Positions 1-12,027 of a stretch of 64,000 nucleotides of DNA are shown in pieces; the first letter of the stretch is position 1, and each line of letters begins with the position of its first letter. Source of the DNA: Hyperoplus lanceolatus (taxonomy: Eukaryota; Chordata; Actinopteri; Uranoscopiformes; Ammodytidae). The DNA lies in assembly GCA_026929865.2 (NCBI GenBank), contig CM049417.1:20585501-20649500 (forward strand), read 5' to 3'. The position numbers were made by a program, and so were the translations under genes. Under the pieces are notes generated by a model. That model was not told where the DNA came from. It saw only the letters and a list, made by a program, of their open reading frames with translations, and did not search any database.

Positions 1-2550
1 TTGCTTGTGGTGCTGGTAGGATAAATATTGAATGAATATAACATGTTGCTCAACACACATATAAACTATGTGTGAGTGGAAGATATCCATATATCATCAT
101 TGTTGCATTGCCCGACCTGTAGCCTGCAGTCCAATTTGCCAGGGGGGCCATGAATGAATGCAGAGACCACCCACAGTAGCCCAGCACATTGTGAGGATGT
201 ATTGCCTTTGACCTGAAAGCTTTTCATCATCACAAGGTGTACCAGGTTCCCCACTCTTTCTTTTTCAACTTGTTATCCTGCTCATCCTTCGAATATAATA
301 TATGTCCTTGAGAAAAACTGCAGACAAGAAGAGAGAGCGAATAATCATGGACTCATCGCTACGGGGGGGTTTGGGGATCATTGTTTCCATGGAAATGGCA
401 GGCAACAGTATAAGCCCATTATCAATTCTGGAGGTATTGACTCTTGTTCACCGGTGATATTTAACCTTCATAGATGGATAGGCCGCCACGCGTGCAGAGG
501 AATTGATAAAGCCGCCACGTTCACACCCAATTACGATGGATGACTTTCTCATTTGGAGAATGGGCCTAACTACAGCTCGCTTGCAAATGACTCTCCCTGG
601 CCTCATCTATCAGGCTATTGAAGTTAGCATTGGCTTTACCGTTTGTTTGGAGCAAGAAAAAAAAGGACAAAAGTGCTGCTTGGGAAATCCAACATTATCT
701 ATTATCTAGTTGATTAACATGGTTTGAGAAGAAAAAAAACTGTAACAGAAAAAGTATTTGAATAAAAAATGATCATTGTTTAGTGTAGCATAATCCCAAA
801 GATGTTTTATGGATTCCCGTGGGGCCATTCATGAAAAAAGTGTTGGGAGAAAATTATCAGGACCGACATATTGCTATCTTTTGTTATCACTTATGCATGC
901 CAAATGGTCAGTGAAACCATAACCATACAAATATCCTGCTTGATCTACTTTAATACCATTAAGGCAAGCTTTTGCATCATATTAATTGTAGACTCAGCAA
1001 GACTAGTCTTCGTATGAACTACATACCTTTTTAGAGGGCAAGAAATGCATTGTGCAAGTAAGTCAACTTAATTTATCAAGTGAAGCTAACTTAAATTGTA
1101 TTTTCTTCTAAAATTAAGTTTACCAATCCTCTGCTAGCTATGTTTTAACTTTAACTTTGGTCAGCTTTCTACTTCACAATAATGTTGTTAAGGGGAAAGA
1201 AATGCACAATGTAGTGTGTTAAGATTAAGTCCGGGGACTACATTTGTTTTTGTAGAGATGAAAAACTTACATTTTCATTGTTAATATAACCGATGTAATT
1301 GAGTTATATTTAAAACCTTGGCAAATCACTTTTGTTTTCCGTGTAATGAAGTTGTAAAATGTAAATGTTTTTATTTTTTTCCCGTTAACAACAGCTTTTG
1401 GCAAAGAAGAAAAAATCCACCTATGACCCCAACCCTCCCCCTGACATATCCTTTCTCAGGACTCTGTTGATTTGTCCCGACACCCTCTGATCCATTTTAG
1501 TGCAAAATGACCTGTCCATCGCCGCCCTCACAGCACAAGGCTAGACATACTTGAAGAAAAAAAATAACTCTTAAAGGTCATTGAATTGGTGAGGTGAAGC
1601 AAAAGGTGGAGGTGACAGTGGTTTTCCCCTTTTACCGTGGATGAAAACAGAATGGAAGAAGACTTGGTTGAAAAAATCTGTCATGGTGGCGGTCAGAGGT
1701 AGAGGATGTGCGCAACTCAATCTCTCATGATCTTGGGACAGAATGGCCCCGGACAGCATTGTTTTTGGGCATGGTCGCATGCGCATGTTTGTAACCCAGC
1801 GAGAGCCATTCACAGTGCTCCAGCTGTTAGCTAATGGTACCATTTGGCTTCTGTTTTGAAGCGATTGTTGTGATGAAATCATATAGGACATGATCACATG
1901 ATGTCATAAAATGCATTGAACTGAGAGAGCAGCTCCTGCAATACACATGATTGACACACATACACACACAACCTGTCACCTCAACTACCAGCTTGATAGT
2001 TACATCATTCCTTTAACAGCTTCACACAAACGTCATTGTTTTGCGTAAAAACACAATTAACCTGAAAATCTCAGGGGACAATTCATCGTAAATCTAAAGG
2101 CCAGACACAGCAGGCAAAAAACCCTTTACTTAAAACAATGTATTTCAATACTTTGAACATAAAATATTCCAAACTTCTAAAGCACTTACAGTTACATCAA
2201 CTACATTTTTCCATAATCATTCCTAGCACTATAGTCTGAAGGTTATTTCAGAAGGATTTGTTCATATGTTGTGTTATGATACATTTTGTCCTTTAAAAAA
2301 ATGCAGAAAGTGCATTGTTAAGACCTGTATGTAGCATTTGTATTTATTTACAAAATTAGAAAAGCATGTATTCAAAATCTGTCATGTAAATACTATGTTG
2401 AAAAAATAAATAGAAATGATTTTATACTCTGGCTTCTGGCAAAAAAAATATTTGATTTTAAAGGAGATCCAAAGTACATATATACGGAGCCACATTTGCA
2501 TACTTATTCTGCAATTTTTCTGAAAAAAAAATGGTAATTCTAAAAAAATA

Positions 2551-2582
2551 AGGGTTTGGGTAACCCTAACCCTAACCCTAAT
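2551..2582. repeat. Short interstitial telomere-like tract
   Basis: About three and a half CCCTAA units follow directly on the inverse motif agggtttgggt, so the stretch can fold as a small hairpin of G-rich and C-rich telomere-type strands. It is too short to show a chromosome fusion. Such tracts arise in other ways, for example by repair of a break. Confidence 0.7.
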
Positions 2583-4198
2583 TTTATATAACAGTTTAAC
2601 TATAGACGATTCCTCCTTCCCCGAGATTGCGTTGCTTTTGTTCACACTAGATACAATTTGAATGTTACCTCAGAGGTTCTCAGTACGATATAAACAGCGC
2701 CAGTATTAATATGAAGACAGAGCCACAGACAGTCTCTTATCTCTGCAGTGCTGTGAGTGTGCCAGCTCAATCAACGGATTTGATTACTCCTTAGTTTATA
2801 TTTCCCCCTCGACCCTGTTTGCTTCCGCAGCTATCAAGCTTTCAGTGTCTGTGTAGTTGGGAGGAAAGATGTTACGTACAGAGTGCCAAGCGAACTGAAA
2901 AGCAGGCTCTGAGGTTATGAATAAGTGATGCCTATAGCCCAGGTATTGCACAATGGCGTCATGTTCCCATTTCGGTCTTTTTGATGGAGGATACGGGCCA
3001 AGTAGCAAAATGATTACGCTGACACCTGACTGTATGCTCGTCTGTAAAAGTCATTGTACACGCAGCAGAGTGTGAACATTCTTATTTTTTCGGGTTTTTG
3101 TATATTCCAGAGTTAGCGTGCCCAGCAGCATGTTTGTTCAGAGACAAGTCAAGGTGTCTGCTCTCAACCTTATCTCTGATTCATACGCCAGATGGGTCTT
3201 CTTCTTCTTGTTCTTTGCGTTGCGATTACATTTCTCCTCCTCCTCTTTCAACCATCCCTCCACTGCCTCTCTCTCTCTCCCTTAACTTATGTTTCTATCC
3301 CCCACTCCTGCCCTGCTTTCTGAGCCCATTTGGTTTTTTTAAGCAACGTCTTTAATCTTGTTACTAATCCTCGCTTTATTCTACTCCTCCTTTTTTTGGT
3401 TAACCTCAATTCTTCTCCATCTCTTTCCGTCCTCTACTGCCACTTCTACACCTGGTGGAACTGCAGTGCCATGGCCCCGTCAAACTCAAAAGAGTGATTT
3501 ATCTCTATAGAGATTTTGGGCCTGGAAATTAAAGTGGAGATATGTATTTGTTTTGCAAAAGAACTTAACAAAATGGCCATAACCAATGTTGTCTGTTGTA
3601 TTGTTATTGTTTTGTTTGCGCCATCGTGACGGACCACACTTCTGCATTGCCCTCCGCTGCTTATTCTCTCGCTGAAAGCTGCACGTTCCCATGATCCATA
3701 TCTTCATCAAACTCAGTTTTAGGTTATTGTTTTCATCGTGAGCCCTACCTAGCAGCAGAATATAATATAACATTGTGTGCGTTTTAAAGGTGAAGTCAGT
3801 GATTCTGTCTGTCGTGTGTGTGGGTTGAAAAGTAAGTAATTTTGACAATAAGCCTTTTTCCAGAAAAGAGTCCACCTTTAAAGGGATGCAAAGAAAAAAC
3901 CTTTCAACTGACACTTGGACATCTACTCGGTTATTGACATCTACTGTGCGTTGTGAAGTGATAAAGAATGGGAATGCACACAGAAGTAATAGGCACACAG
4001 GGGTAACACATTAGAGAACACACCATGTGCAGAAAGAGCTTGCACATCAAGATGTGTGTACACAATGGTATAGATAACCAGTGTATACCAGGGGGTACGT
4101 TGTTAAATTATGTTGCTGTTGGGGGGTCTCAATTGCACTTAATTGAGGATCAATTATCACCTCTCTGAATAAGCAAAGCTAAAGCAGTTTGGTTTCAG

Positions 4199-4260
4199 CG
4201 TGTGTGTATGTGTGTGTGCGCGTGCGTGCGTGCGTGCATGCTTGTGCGCGTGTGTGTGTA
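4199..4260. repeat. Imperfect GT/GCGT microsatellite
   Basis: An alternating purine-pyrimidine run of about 60 bases mixing TG, CG and GCGT units. This composition can adopt left-handed DNA. No gene overlaps it. Confidence 0.85.
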
Positions 4261-5379
4261 CTGTGAAGCGTCTACACTTTGTTGAGTGTATTCATGGCAG
4301 AGTGTCGCGCCCTCCCTTAATTGGATGTTTGAATGTACCCATTTATCCACGCAAGGGGCATCTAATTAGGGTCCTTTGACATTAGACACAGTCTCTGCAG
4401 CTCTGGCGGTGGGTCTAGGTTCCCATAGCCAGGCTTAATGGACTATTATGATATGGGTTGAGAACAGATACTACCTTTGAAAGTGTTCTTGCGCTGATTG
4501 ATTTTGCATCTATTGGATGAGTTGTTTTTTTTGCGTGGCTGAGCAGTTTTTTCCTACTTGCTTAAGTCTGCCTGTGGTCAGCCTTTTCTGCTCATGATGC
4601 TCCAATACACACAGGCAAAGTTAAGGGCTAAATGTTGAAGTTGTATTACACTTCTAAAACTAAGAAGACAAAAAAGTGCTGCACCTCTTCAACAGTACCC
4701 CTGGCTGTTGGTTTATGCGCGTCGCCATCTTGAGAAATTTTTACTCCGCCTCACGTTGGGGGGAGGGAGATACGCCTATCTAGCTGACGTATACCTCCGA
4801 GGCAAAGTGAGGGACAACGGGCGGAGAGCTGTCACTCGAGATCGTGTCAATACATTTTAACCTCCAAAAGAATAAAAACTAGCCTGCTAGAAAAAAATTC
4901 ACCCCCCTCAGTGTTGTCATGGAGATATGACCTAAACATACAGACTAAAATTGTTTTTTGGACCAGGCTATAAATAGGTATACTAAGACTGTGAAAACGG
5001 CCTGTTTAACAAGTGAGTCAAAGAAAAATTGCTCAGTCCTGGTACCACCCCCAGTGGCCACCGGAAGGTACTACAATGTGTGTCACTTCCTTATTGGATG
5101 CTGGTAGAAATCGCTGAGTTTGGTGCTTGAGAGGGACCAAAGAGAACAAGTGGTTCAGGTATTTGGATTCGAATCTCTATCCCAACTGCCATTTTCTCCC
5201 CAAATCCTCCACCCCAGCTTTAATGCCTTTGTGATGGAACTACTCACCGAGGAACAACAGCTGTCGTAGTAAAAAACACTACCGCTTTTTGTCCAACAGG
5301 GGTGCAAGAATGAACACAGACATTTTTTTTTACAAGTTCTACGTTCCAACCATTTTGGCTTCTTCTCTTTTTTGAACAG

Positions 5380-5474
5380 AGGATCCAGAACACCACAGAC
5401 ACATTGTTGGATCTGACCGGACGGAACATGACCGACTTCTTGATCAAGACTTTTGAACACTCGGGCAAAACCAG
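5380..5474 (+). CDS. abca7: ABCA exon 1 of window: extracellular domain 2, TGRN segment
   Basis: This 95-nt exon (phase 0 in, phase 2 out) encodes 31 residues plus two bases, including [13 protein letters not shown], which corresponds to the LTGRNISDYLVKT block late in the second extracellular domain of ABCA1. It has two N-glycosylation sequons, NTT and NMT. The acceptor is a T-rich tract ending aacag and the donor is cag|gtaaac. Length equals the 95-nt exon of human ABCA4 as I recall it. An (ATA)n run starts 8 bases after the donor. The next coding block in homologues (a 33-nt exon with a WVNE motif) is not visible downstream. Confidence 0.93.
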
Positions 5475-8400
5475 GTAAACCATAATAATAATAATAATAA
5501 TAATAATGATAATAATAATATCTTTATTTATATAGCACCTTTAAAAACACTGGTTTACAAAGTGCTTTTACAAAATACATGCACAAACAGGGCTGTACAG
5601 TGCAACAGTTTTGATCGCATTTGCTACTGAAATTGATCACGTGCGATGATGAATACAAATTCAGTCGCACTCGTGCGACAGCTTGCTAATGAGGAGAGGC
5701 TGTCTTTGAAACACAAAGGAGCGCTGCACAACACTGCGGGTAAATGAGTCTTAGGCAAGTAAGTTATTGAGTCCACCCTCCACTTTGGCTGGTGAAAGAT
5801 ATGTGTCCTCCTCGGGATCTGTGCTCGTGCAGCGATTCTAGGTATAAAAACTTCACCTACGGCAATTACCGGAAGGAGACGGCACATTACCGCAGTTAAG
5901 TTAGCGCGTGTACAAACAGAACATTTCCTGTGCGCCTTCACATTAAAAGCTTGTTACTAGCCAAACGTGACTTTTATTTTGAAGCCGGTAAGAACAGGAA
6001 GTTAGCACTTTTTTCTAGCTTGAAAGGCAACTCATTCAGCTGCAGCGAGCAGTCAACAGTAATGCAAGGGTTAAGGTTATGCAAGTTTTCGATCATACTT
6101 TGTGTGCTACCAAATTTATTTTTGTGCTACTGAATTGTTTTGCTTGCTAGCACCAGTGCTACCACCTAAAAAAATAAGTGTACAGCCCTCTGCACTAGTA
6201 CAATCAAATAAATATAAAAAAATCAAATAAAAACACATATACAAAAAGATAAATACACATACTCATACACACACAACAAACCAAACAAGATTAATAGGTG
6301 CTAGGGTGAAAAGACATTGCGGAATAAAATAAGATAAATATAAGGAGAAGACCATCAGATTCTCAATAGGCACTTTGGGTTTGGCTCACATAATTATTGA
6401 TTTATTTTTGGGAAAACAAATAGAAAGCGCACAAATGACCACCTGGGCTGCTATTGTGGCGTAGCTGCTGCATTCACTTTTAGAAGGTCAGTTGAGTGTT
6501 ATAATATGAATAAAACGACAGAATCCTGCATGCTGCCCCTGCAATTTCTAACTTTTCATGTTATGCAGTTGTCATGTTTTATTTTACAAAACCTAGGCTA
6601 ATAGCTCTCTTTGATACGCTCCCCTTGACATTTTACTGCAGAAAAATATTCAGATCAAACTTGGTTTCAAAAGATTAATCGCAAGCATGTTTTGGTCATG
6701 TTTCTAGAACATATGGTTAAAGGTGCACTATGTTACTTTGGGTGTGTCAGGTAACTGAACATGTTCTTAGGTATATTCTCATAACTAAATAAACAAACAT
6801 ACCTCACCGGAAAATTGGACCCCTGGACCACTGTTTGGTGTTTAAAAGCTACCTTAAAAGTGACTGATATACAGTGTTGGGAACGTTACTTTAAAAAAGT
6901 AATTAGTTATAGTTACCCACTACTTGCAACAACAAGTAACTGAGTTAGTAACTGAATTATTTTATAATATAAGTAACTAGTTAGGCTACCAGGGAAAGTA
7001 ACTATTTGTGTGACTGTAAAAAAAAGTTGCTATATGTCAACGAATTTGGATTTTTCTGAGCAGTTTTCACAAGTCAGTTGAAATGGGTAAAACAGACAAC
7101 TACTTGCAGGCTACATAACCTTCAATAATTATTGCACATCAACAGACAGCAAGATATGAGGTGTATCCTGCACTTCAAGTATTTTGTTCTCAACAAAAGT
7201 AAACATTCTTTGACGTTAAACAGCTGCTGCGACCCGCAAATTGCAGCCGTTTAATAACGTGCATAAATGATAACTTATAATAGAGATCGGGAAACTCCAA
7301 GCACTTACTCACCATGGCAACACACTCAGGGGAAGCTAGTTTCAATTGTGGATTGATAGGTGGTTACTGCGGCAACTTGCACGCTCACACAACAGAGAGA
7401 GAAAGAAAAAGAAACTTACTAAACAGTAACAGTATGATATTTTAACTGCCGCTAACTGACAGTTATAATATCATCCACACTGAATAAAACACATCTTAAA
7501 ACACTATAAGAAATAACAATCGTTTATCTTGTTGTTAACCCACCCGGTCTCCTTACTAGCATTTGGTGTAGTATGGAGCCAGGGGTGCGTTCGGATTACA
7601 CAGTTTATTCAATCAATTCACGTTTAGTAACGATAACGGCGTTGTAACGACGGAAACAGTAATTAGTTAGATTACCCCGTTACTGAAAAAATAACGGCAT
7701 TACCTAACGCCGTTATTTTAAACGGCATTATTCCCAACACTGCTGATATATACCAATGTTGTTTATAGCACCAGGGCTCTCAGGGTTGTTTAACATATTC
7801 TAGTCTTTTTGACATCAGCAAAGCGCTCACCCACACGACGCCACACACGTCATGCCATCTGCCCTGAACAATGTAAACCGAGATTCATCCGTGAAGAGAA
7901 CACCTCTCCAATGTGCCAGACACCATCGAATGTGAGCATTTGCCCACTCAAGTCTGTTACGGCGACGAGCTGGAGTCAGGTCAAGACCCCGATGAGGACG
8001 ACGAGCATGCAGATGAGCTTCCCTGAGACGGTTTCTGACAGTTTGTGCAGAAATTGTTTGGTTATGCAAACCAATTGTTTCAGCAGCTGTCTTAGTGGCT
8101 GGTCTCAGACGATCTTGGAGGTGAACCTGCTGGATGTGGAGGTCCTGGGTTGGTGTGGTTACACGTGGTCTGCGGTTGTGAGGCCGGTTGGATGTACTGC
8201 CATATTCTCTGAAACGCCTTTGGAGACGGCTTATGGTGGAGAAATGAACATTCAATGCACGAGCAACAGATCTGGTTGACATTCCTGCTGTCAGCATGCC
8301 AATTGCACGCTCCCTCAATGCTTGTGGCATCTGTGGCATTTTGCTGTGAGACAAAACTGCACATTTCAGGGTGGCCTTTTATTGTGGACAGTCTAAGGCA

Positions 8401-10121
8401 CACCTGTGCACTAATCATGATGTCAGATCAGCATCTTGATGTGGCACACCTGTGAGGTGGGATGGATTATCTCAGCAAAGCAGAAATGCTCACTATCACA
8501 CATTTAGACAGATTTGTGAACAATGTTTGAGAGAAATGGTAATATTGTGTATCTGGAATGAATTTTAGATCTTTAAGTCCATCTCATGAAAAATGGGAGC
8601 AAAAATAAAAGTGTTGCGTTTATATTTTTGTTGAGTGTACTTAAAATTACATATGGAGAAAACTAACTGCATGCCCTACACATGTAAACATGCATAGTGC
8701 ACCTTTAATGTCCATCTTTCCACTGGAATGTGTGCTTTTACGGTCATGTGTCTATCTCATGTGTAAAAGTGTGTGTGTAGCCTGTGTGTCTGTGTGTCCT
8801 CGTCATTACTCATATTCTCTAACCTCCACTTGAACTATTTTTCTGTTGGTGTTTGTCTGCCATTGTAGGTATGGAGGGATCTCGGTCGGAGAGGTCAACT
8901 CTCAGGTCCGTCTGACAGAGGCAGGAGTCGAAGTGGCCTTCAGGGATCTAAAAGACCTCTTCAGCTCCTTCCAGGTGTGTAATAAATAGCCTGTTCATAC
9001 TGCAGGATCAACAGCTACAAAGACCGCTAACATCTAAGCAGTAGTTTATTAAAACAAAATGCGTTTACAAAATGCGTTTAATATGTGGGGGAAAAATTAT
9101 GTGGGAGAAAAAAAAAACAGTATGTGTTAGCCCAATTTCGTCTCAACCCGCTTTACATGTCATCAGATGTCATCAATGTCATATTTAAAAGTTCCTTGTG
9201 GCAACCTTAAAGGAGCTGTAAGTGGAATGATTCTTTTAGCTAACTTCAGTTACTGCAGTTAGCAGTCCCCTCGCTCGTCCCTACGGCACCACATTAATGC
9301 ACTGTGGTCTTCAAGCAGCAAGTTATCTAGCATCATCTCAGATCCACAAGTGTGATAAAACATGATAAAAACCATCAAAACAGATATTGGAAAGGATTTT
9401 TACCTGCTCCGCCATTGTAGGCGCATACACATTCACCCATCTGTCGCTCTCAATGCACCGGCAGTGAGACCATGAGTGAGACGGGTTTCGCTTTGTAGCG
9501 TTCTCTCTTGTGATTGGATATTAATTTTGGCATCCCCCGAAAAGTTAATTTGCCGATTACATGCAGAGCAGCTGACTGAGAGATTGGCTTTATGAAACGC
9601 GCCCATTATGTAAGTGATCACTGTATGAATAAATAGCGATTTAACACTTATATTAACATAAATAAACCGCTTACTTCACCTTTAACTTATCCCTATCATG
9701 TATTTAAGCTATGCTCGAGGGTCATTCAGTTAGTATGTTTTTTGTTCAAATATTCATGGGTCCCAAAGACACAACCTGTTCAAACAGATCTGTCATTGCG
9801 TTGATAAAATCCACACGTTGATATGTCAACTGTGTTGGAACTCGTGGTCCGTCAGTTATTGTTTAGACTACTGTTGTGACCAAGGCAGTGGTTTAACAAC
9901 TGTGCTGTCATGGCTGCCTCTTGCCAACAATCTATTGAGTCAGCTGCTCCTAATTGGAGCGCTGCGTTCTTTGCCCAGCTACCTTAGTATCCTGGTCACA
10001 GGTGACGGTGTTCATCATAGATTGTTTAGACGCCGCAGAATTCTCATGCAGTTGAGACTGAGGAATGAAAGCAAAGAGAGAGGAGCTTTTTTTTTGCATG
10101 TGTCCATGGCAACAGGCTATG

Positions 10122-10219
<98 letters not shown>

Positions 10220-11983
10220 AATACATTGAGGAATCTGGGTCTTTTTTCTTCACTTTATCTACTTCAACTACACCAATTCAATATGTGTGTACACATTCAT
10301 ACACACTTAACTTAATCAAACAGTGTTCCTTGAACGTCACACCAAGTCACTGTATCTCTTTCTGTCTATCTCCCACTCGGCCCTTTTTCTTCCATATGCA
10401 CAGGCTTTCTCATTAACACTTCAGAACTTTGGATGTTGAAATGACTGTGAGATCAGCACATTGCCTCGCCCTTGAGCCTATCTGGTCTCATGGCTGTACC
10501 GCTGTCTCCAGGATCTGGACGCTAATGTGATTTTTATTCTTGCAGCAGCGATGATGTAACCCTAATGGCCCTGGCTCTCCTGCTCGGCGGGCAGTGTGTG
10601 ATGTGAGATGTTGCGGGATTGTTTTTGCACGCTGAGACACCTGTGCACACTAGGGCGTTTATTCCTTTAAAACATGCATTAAGAGCTATACATAGTATTT
10701 GTACAGGACATATAATTAAAAAGATGCTAATGAAAACACAATTAGTTATATATTGACACATTGCATATTTATTTAAACCTGTTTAATAAAAAATAAAAAA
10801 AATATTTTAAAGTAATCAACAGGCAAGTTTCATGGTGATATCTATAAGTTAGACAGGTTTCCCTATCCACCTGCAGTGTCTCAGTTCAACACATGCAGGC
10901 AATTTTGTAATAGCAGCCAAAAGAAACCCATCACCCCACTAGAGTGGCTTTATTGCTAGTGTCATTAGCCGTTAGCAGTGGCAGCTTCCCCGGCCAAACC
11001 AGCCTTGTCGTGGTCCTTGAGCCGGGGAGGAGCTTGTCAAGGATTAGACCCTGGACCAGCTGTGCACTTATCATCTGGTTTCAGCCTGCCTTAATCCATA
11101 GGAAGGGTCGCTGCCCACCCAGTGTTAATACACAGCCTAGGCTTTGTAAACGGGCATTTTTCTATCTACGGTTGGCCCCCAGTTTGTTTACATACCCTTT
11201 GTGTACATACCTGTGTTCAGAGCCTAGCCTGTATATAAACACCAGATTGTGTTTCAGTGCATACACAGTATGGGCTGGTAGCGAGCGGATCACAAGGACA
11301 TATTCACTGATTTTTACAAAAAGTGGTTTTAACAACAAGCGTTCTCCAGAGTCGCTGACTGCACCTTTAAATGAAGGAAACATTGTGGACCAGTGTCTTG
11401 TTCTTTGGCCAGTTTATGAATAGGTAATGACTTGGAACAGAGTGGGTGTTATTTAACACACAAATACTGCCGTCAATGTAGATATACAGTATATATATTT
11501 TTAGTGTCTCCCCTTTCACACTGTGAAATGGAAAGAGATGAAGAGTTCACGCTGCATTACTGAAATGATGTGTAACAGTCTGTTATGCCAAAGAAGCAGA
11601 CTTGATGTACGGCAGGGAGAAAACATACAGTATCGACATTGCATATATAAAATACTCTGAATACAAATACATATCTGAGAACATCACAGTGTGGGGTAGG
11701 ATTGGGTGAGTGAAGGATTGTGGGATAAACAAAAAGTAAGGGGATATGATCTCCTCTGTCCTCCCCATTGTCCCTAAAGGTAACTGTCTTAGAGGGCTGG
11801 ATACATATTTAGGTTCCATTCCTGTCCACACCCTCTCTGTCAGAGCGGGCAGAAGCTATTGTGCCTGAGCACACACTCGCATTCATGGGATGTCTTTCTT
11901 GATTTTTCTTCTCTTATTTTTGCAACCCCCGTGTTGTCGCATGCACTTTTCTATGCCAGACCTCCTCTCATGCAACGCCACAG

Positions 11984-12027
<44 letters not shown>

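Larger units (their letters stand above)
1..5379 (+). other. Intron (or upstream region) before the first visible exon
   Basis: No exon of the ABCA gene was recognised here. The preceding exon of homologues (end of the cysteine-containing extracellular region) was looked for and not seen, so this is most likely the 3' part of a large intron. The DNA is AT-rich. Visible items are a short telomere-like tract near 2.56 kb, an imperfect GT/GCGT repeat near 4.2 kb, and a GC-richer stretch at about 4.68-4.87 kb that resembles a repeat fragment. Open frames here look like chance. Confidence 0.6.
6717..8708. mobile_element. TTAA-flanked MITE (family A), interrupted by two other transposons
   Basis: The outer ends read TTAA-AGGTGCACTATG and CATAGTGCACCT-TTAA, the same ends as copies at 26975-27333 and 38964-39321. 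TTAA duplication points to piggyBac-type transposition. The interior aligns with those copies piece by piece: bases to about 6871, then 7743-7810, then 8640-8704. The gaps are filled by a hAT element (6872-7742) and a Tc1 fragment (7811-8639). About 50 bases of the MITE are missing at the Tc1 site. Confidence 0.85.
5475..8868 (+). other. Intron 1 of window, mostly mobile DNA
   Basis: This 3394-base intron contains, in order, an (ATA)n run joined to a retroposon tail, a hAT-like element (5588-6190), about 500 bases of unassigned DNA, and a TTAA-flanked MITE (6721-8704) itself split by a hAT element and a Tc1 fragment. Homologues have a 33-base exon in this interval (WVNE motif). I read the non-repeat parts for it and did not find it. 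Confidence 0.85.

Noticed and set aside
503..709. Small open frame starting MIKPPRSHPITMDDFLIW as an upstream ABCA exon
   Set aside because: No resemblance to the expected extracellular block and no supporting acceptor or donor in the right phase.
3486..3998. 170-codon minus-strand frame
   Set aside because: No family features, many aromatic and basic residues typical of AT-rich noise, and no promoter or splice support.
7079..7095. GAAATGGGTAAAACAG as the missing microexon
   Set aside because: It lies inside the hAT element, has no acceptor before it or donor after it, and does not encode WVNE.
10126..10216. Cys-Val or His-Thr repeat proteins from long open frames (also 16.1, 37.7, 55.2 and 59.1 kb)
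   Set aside because: They are translations of CA/GT microsatellites, open in every frame by composition.
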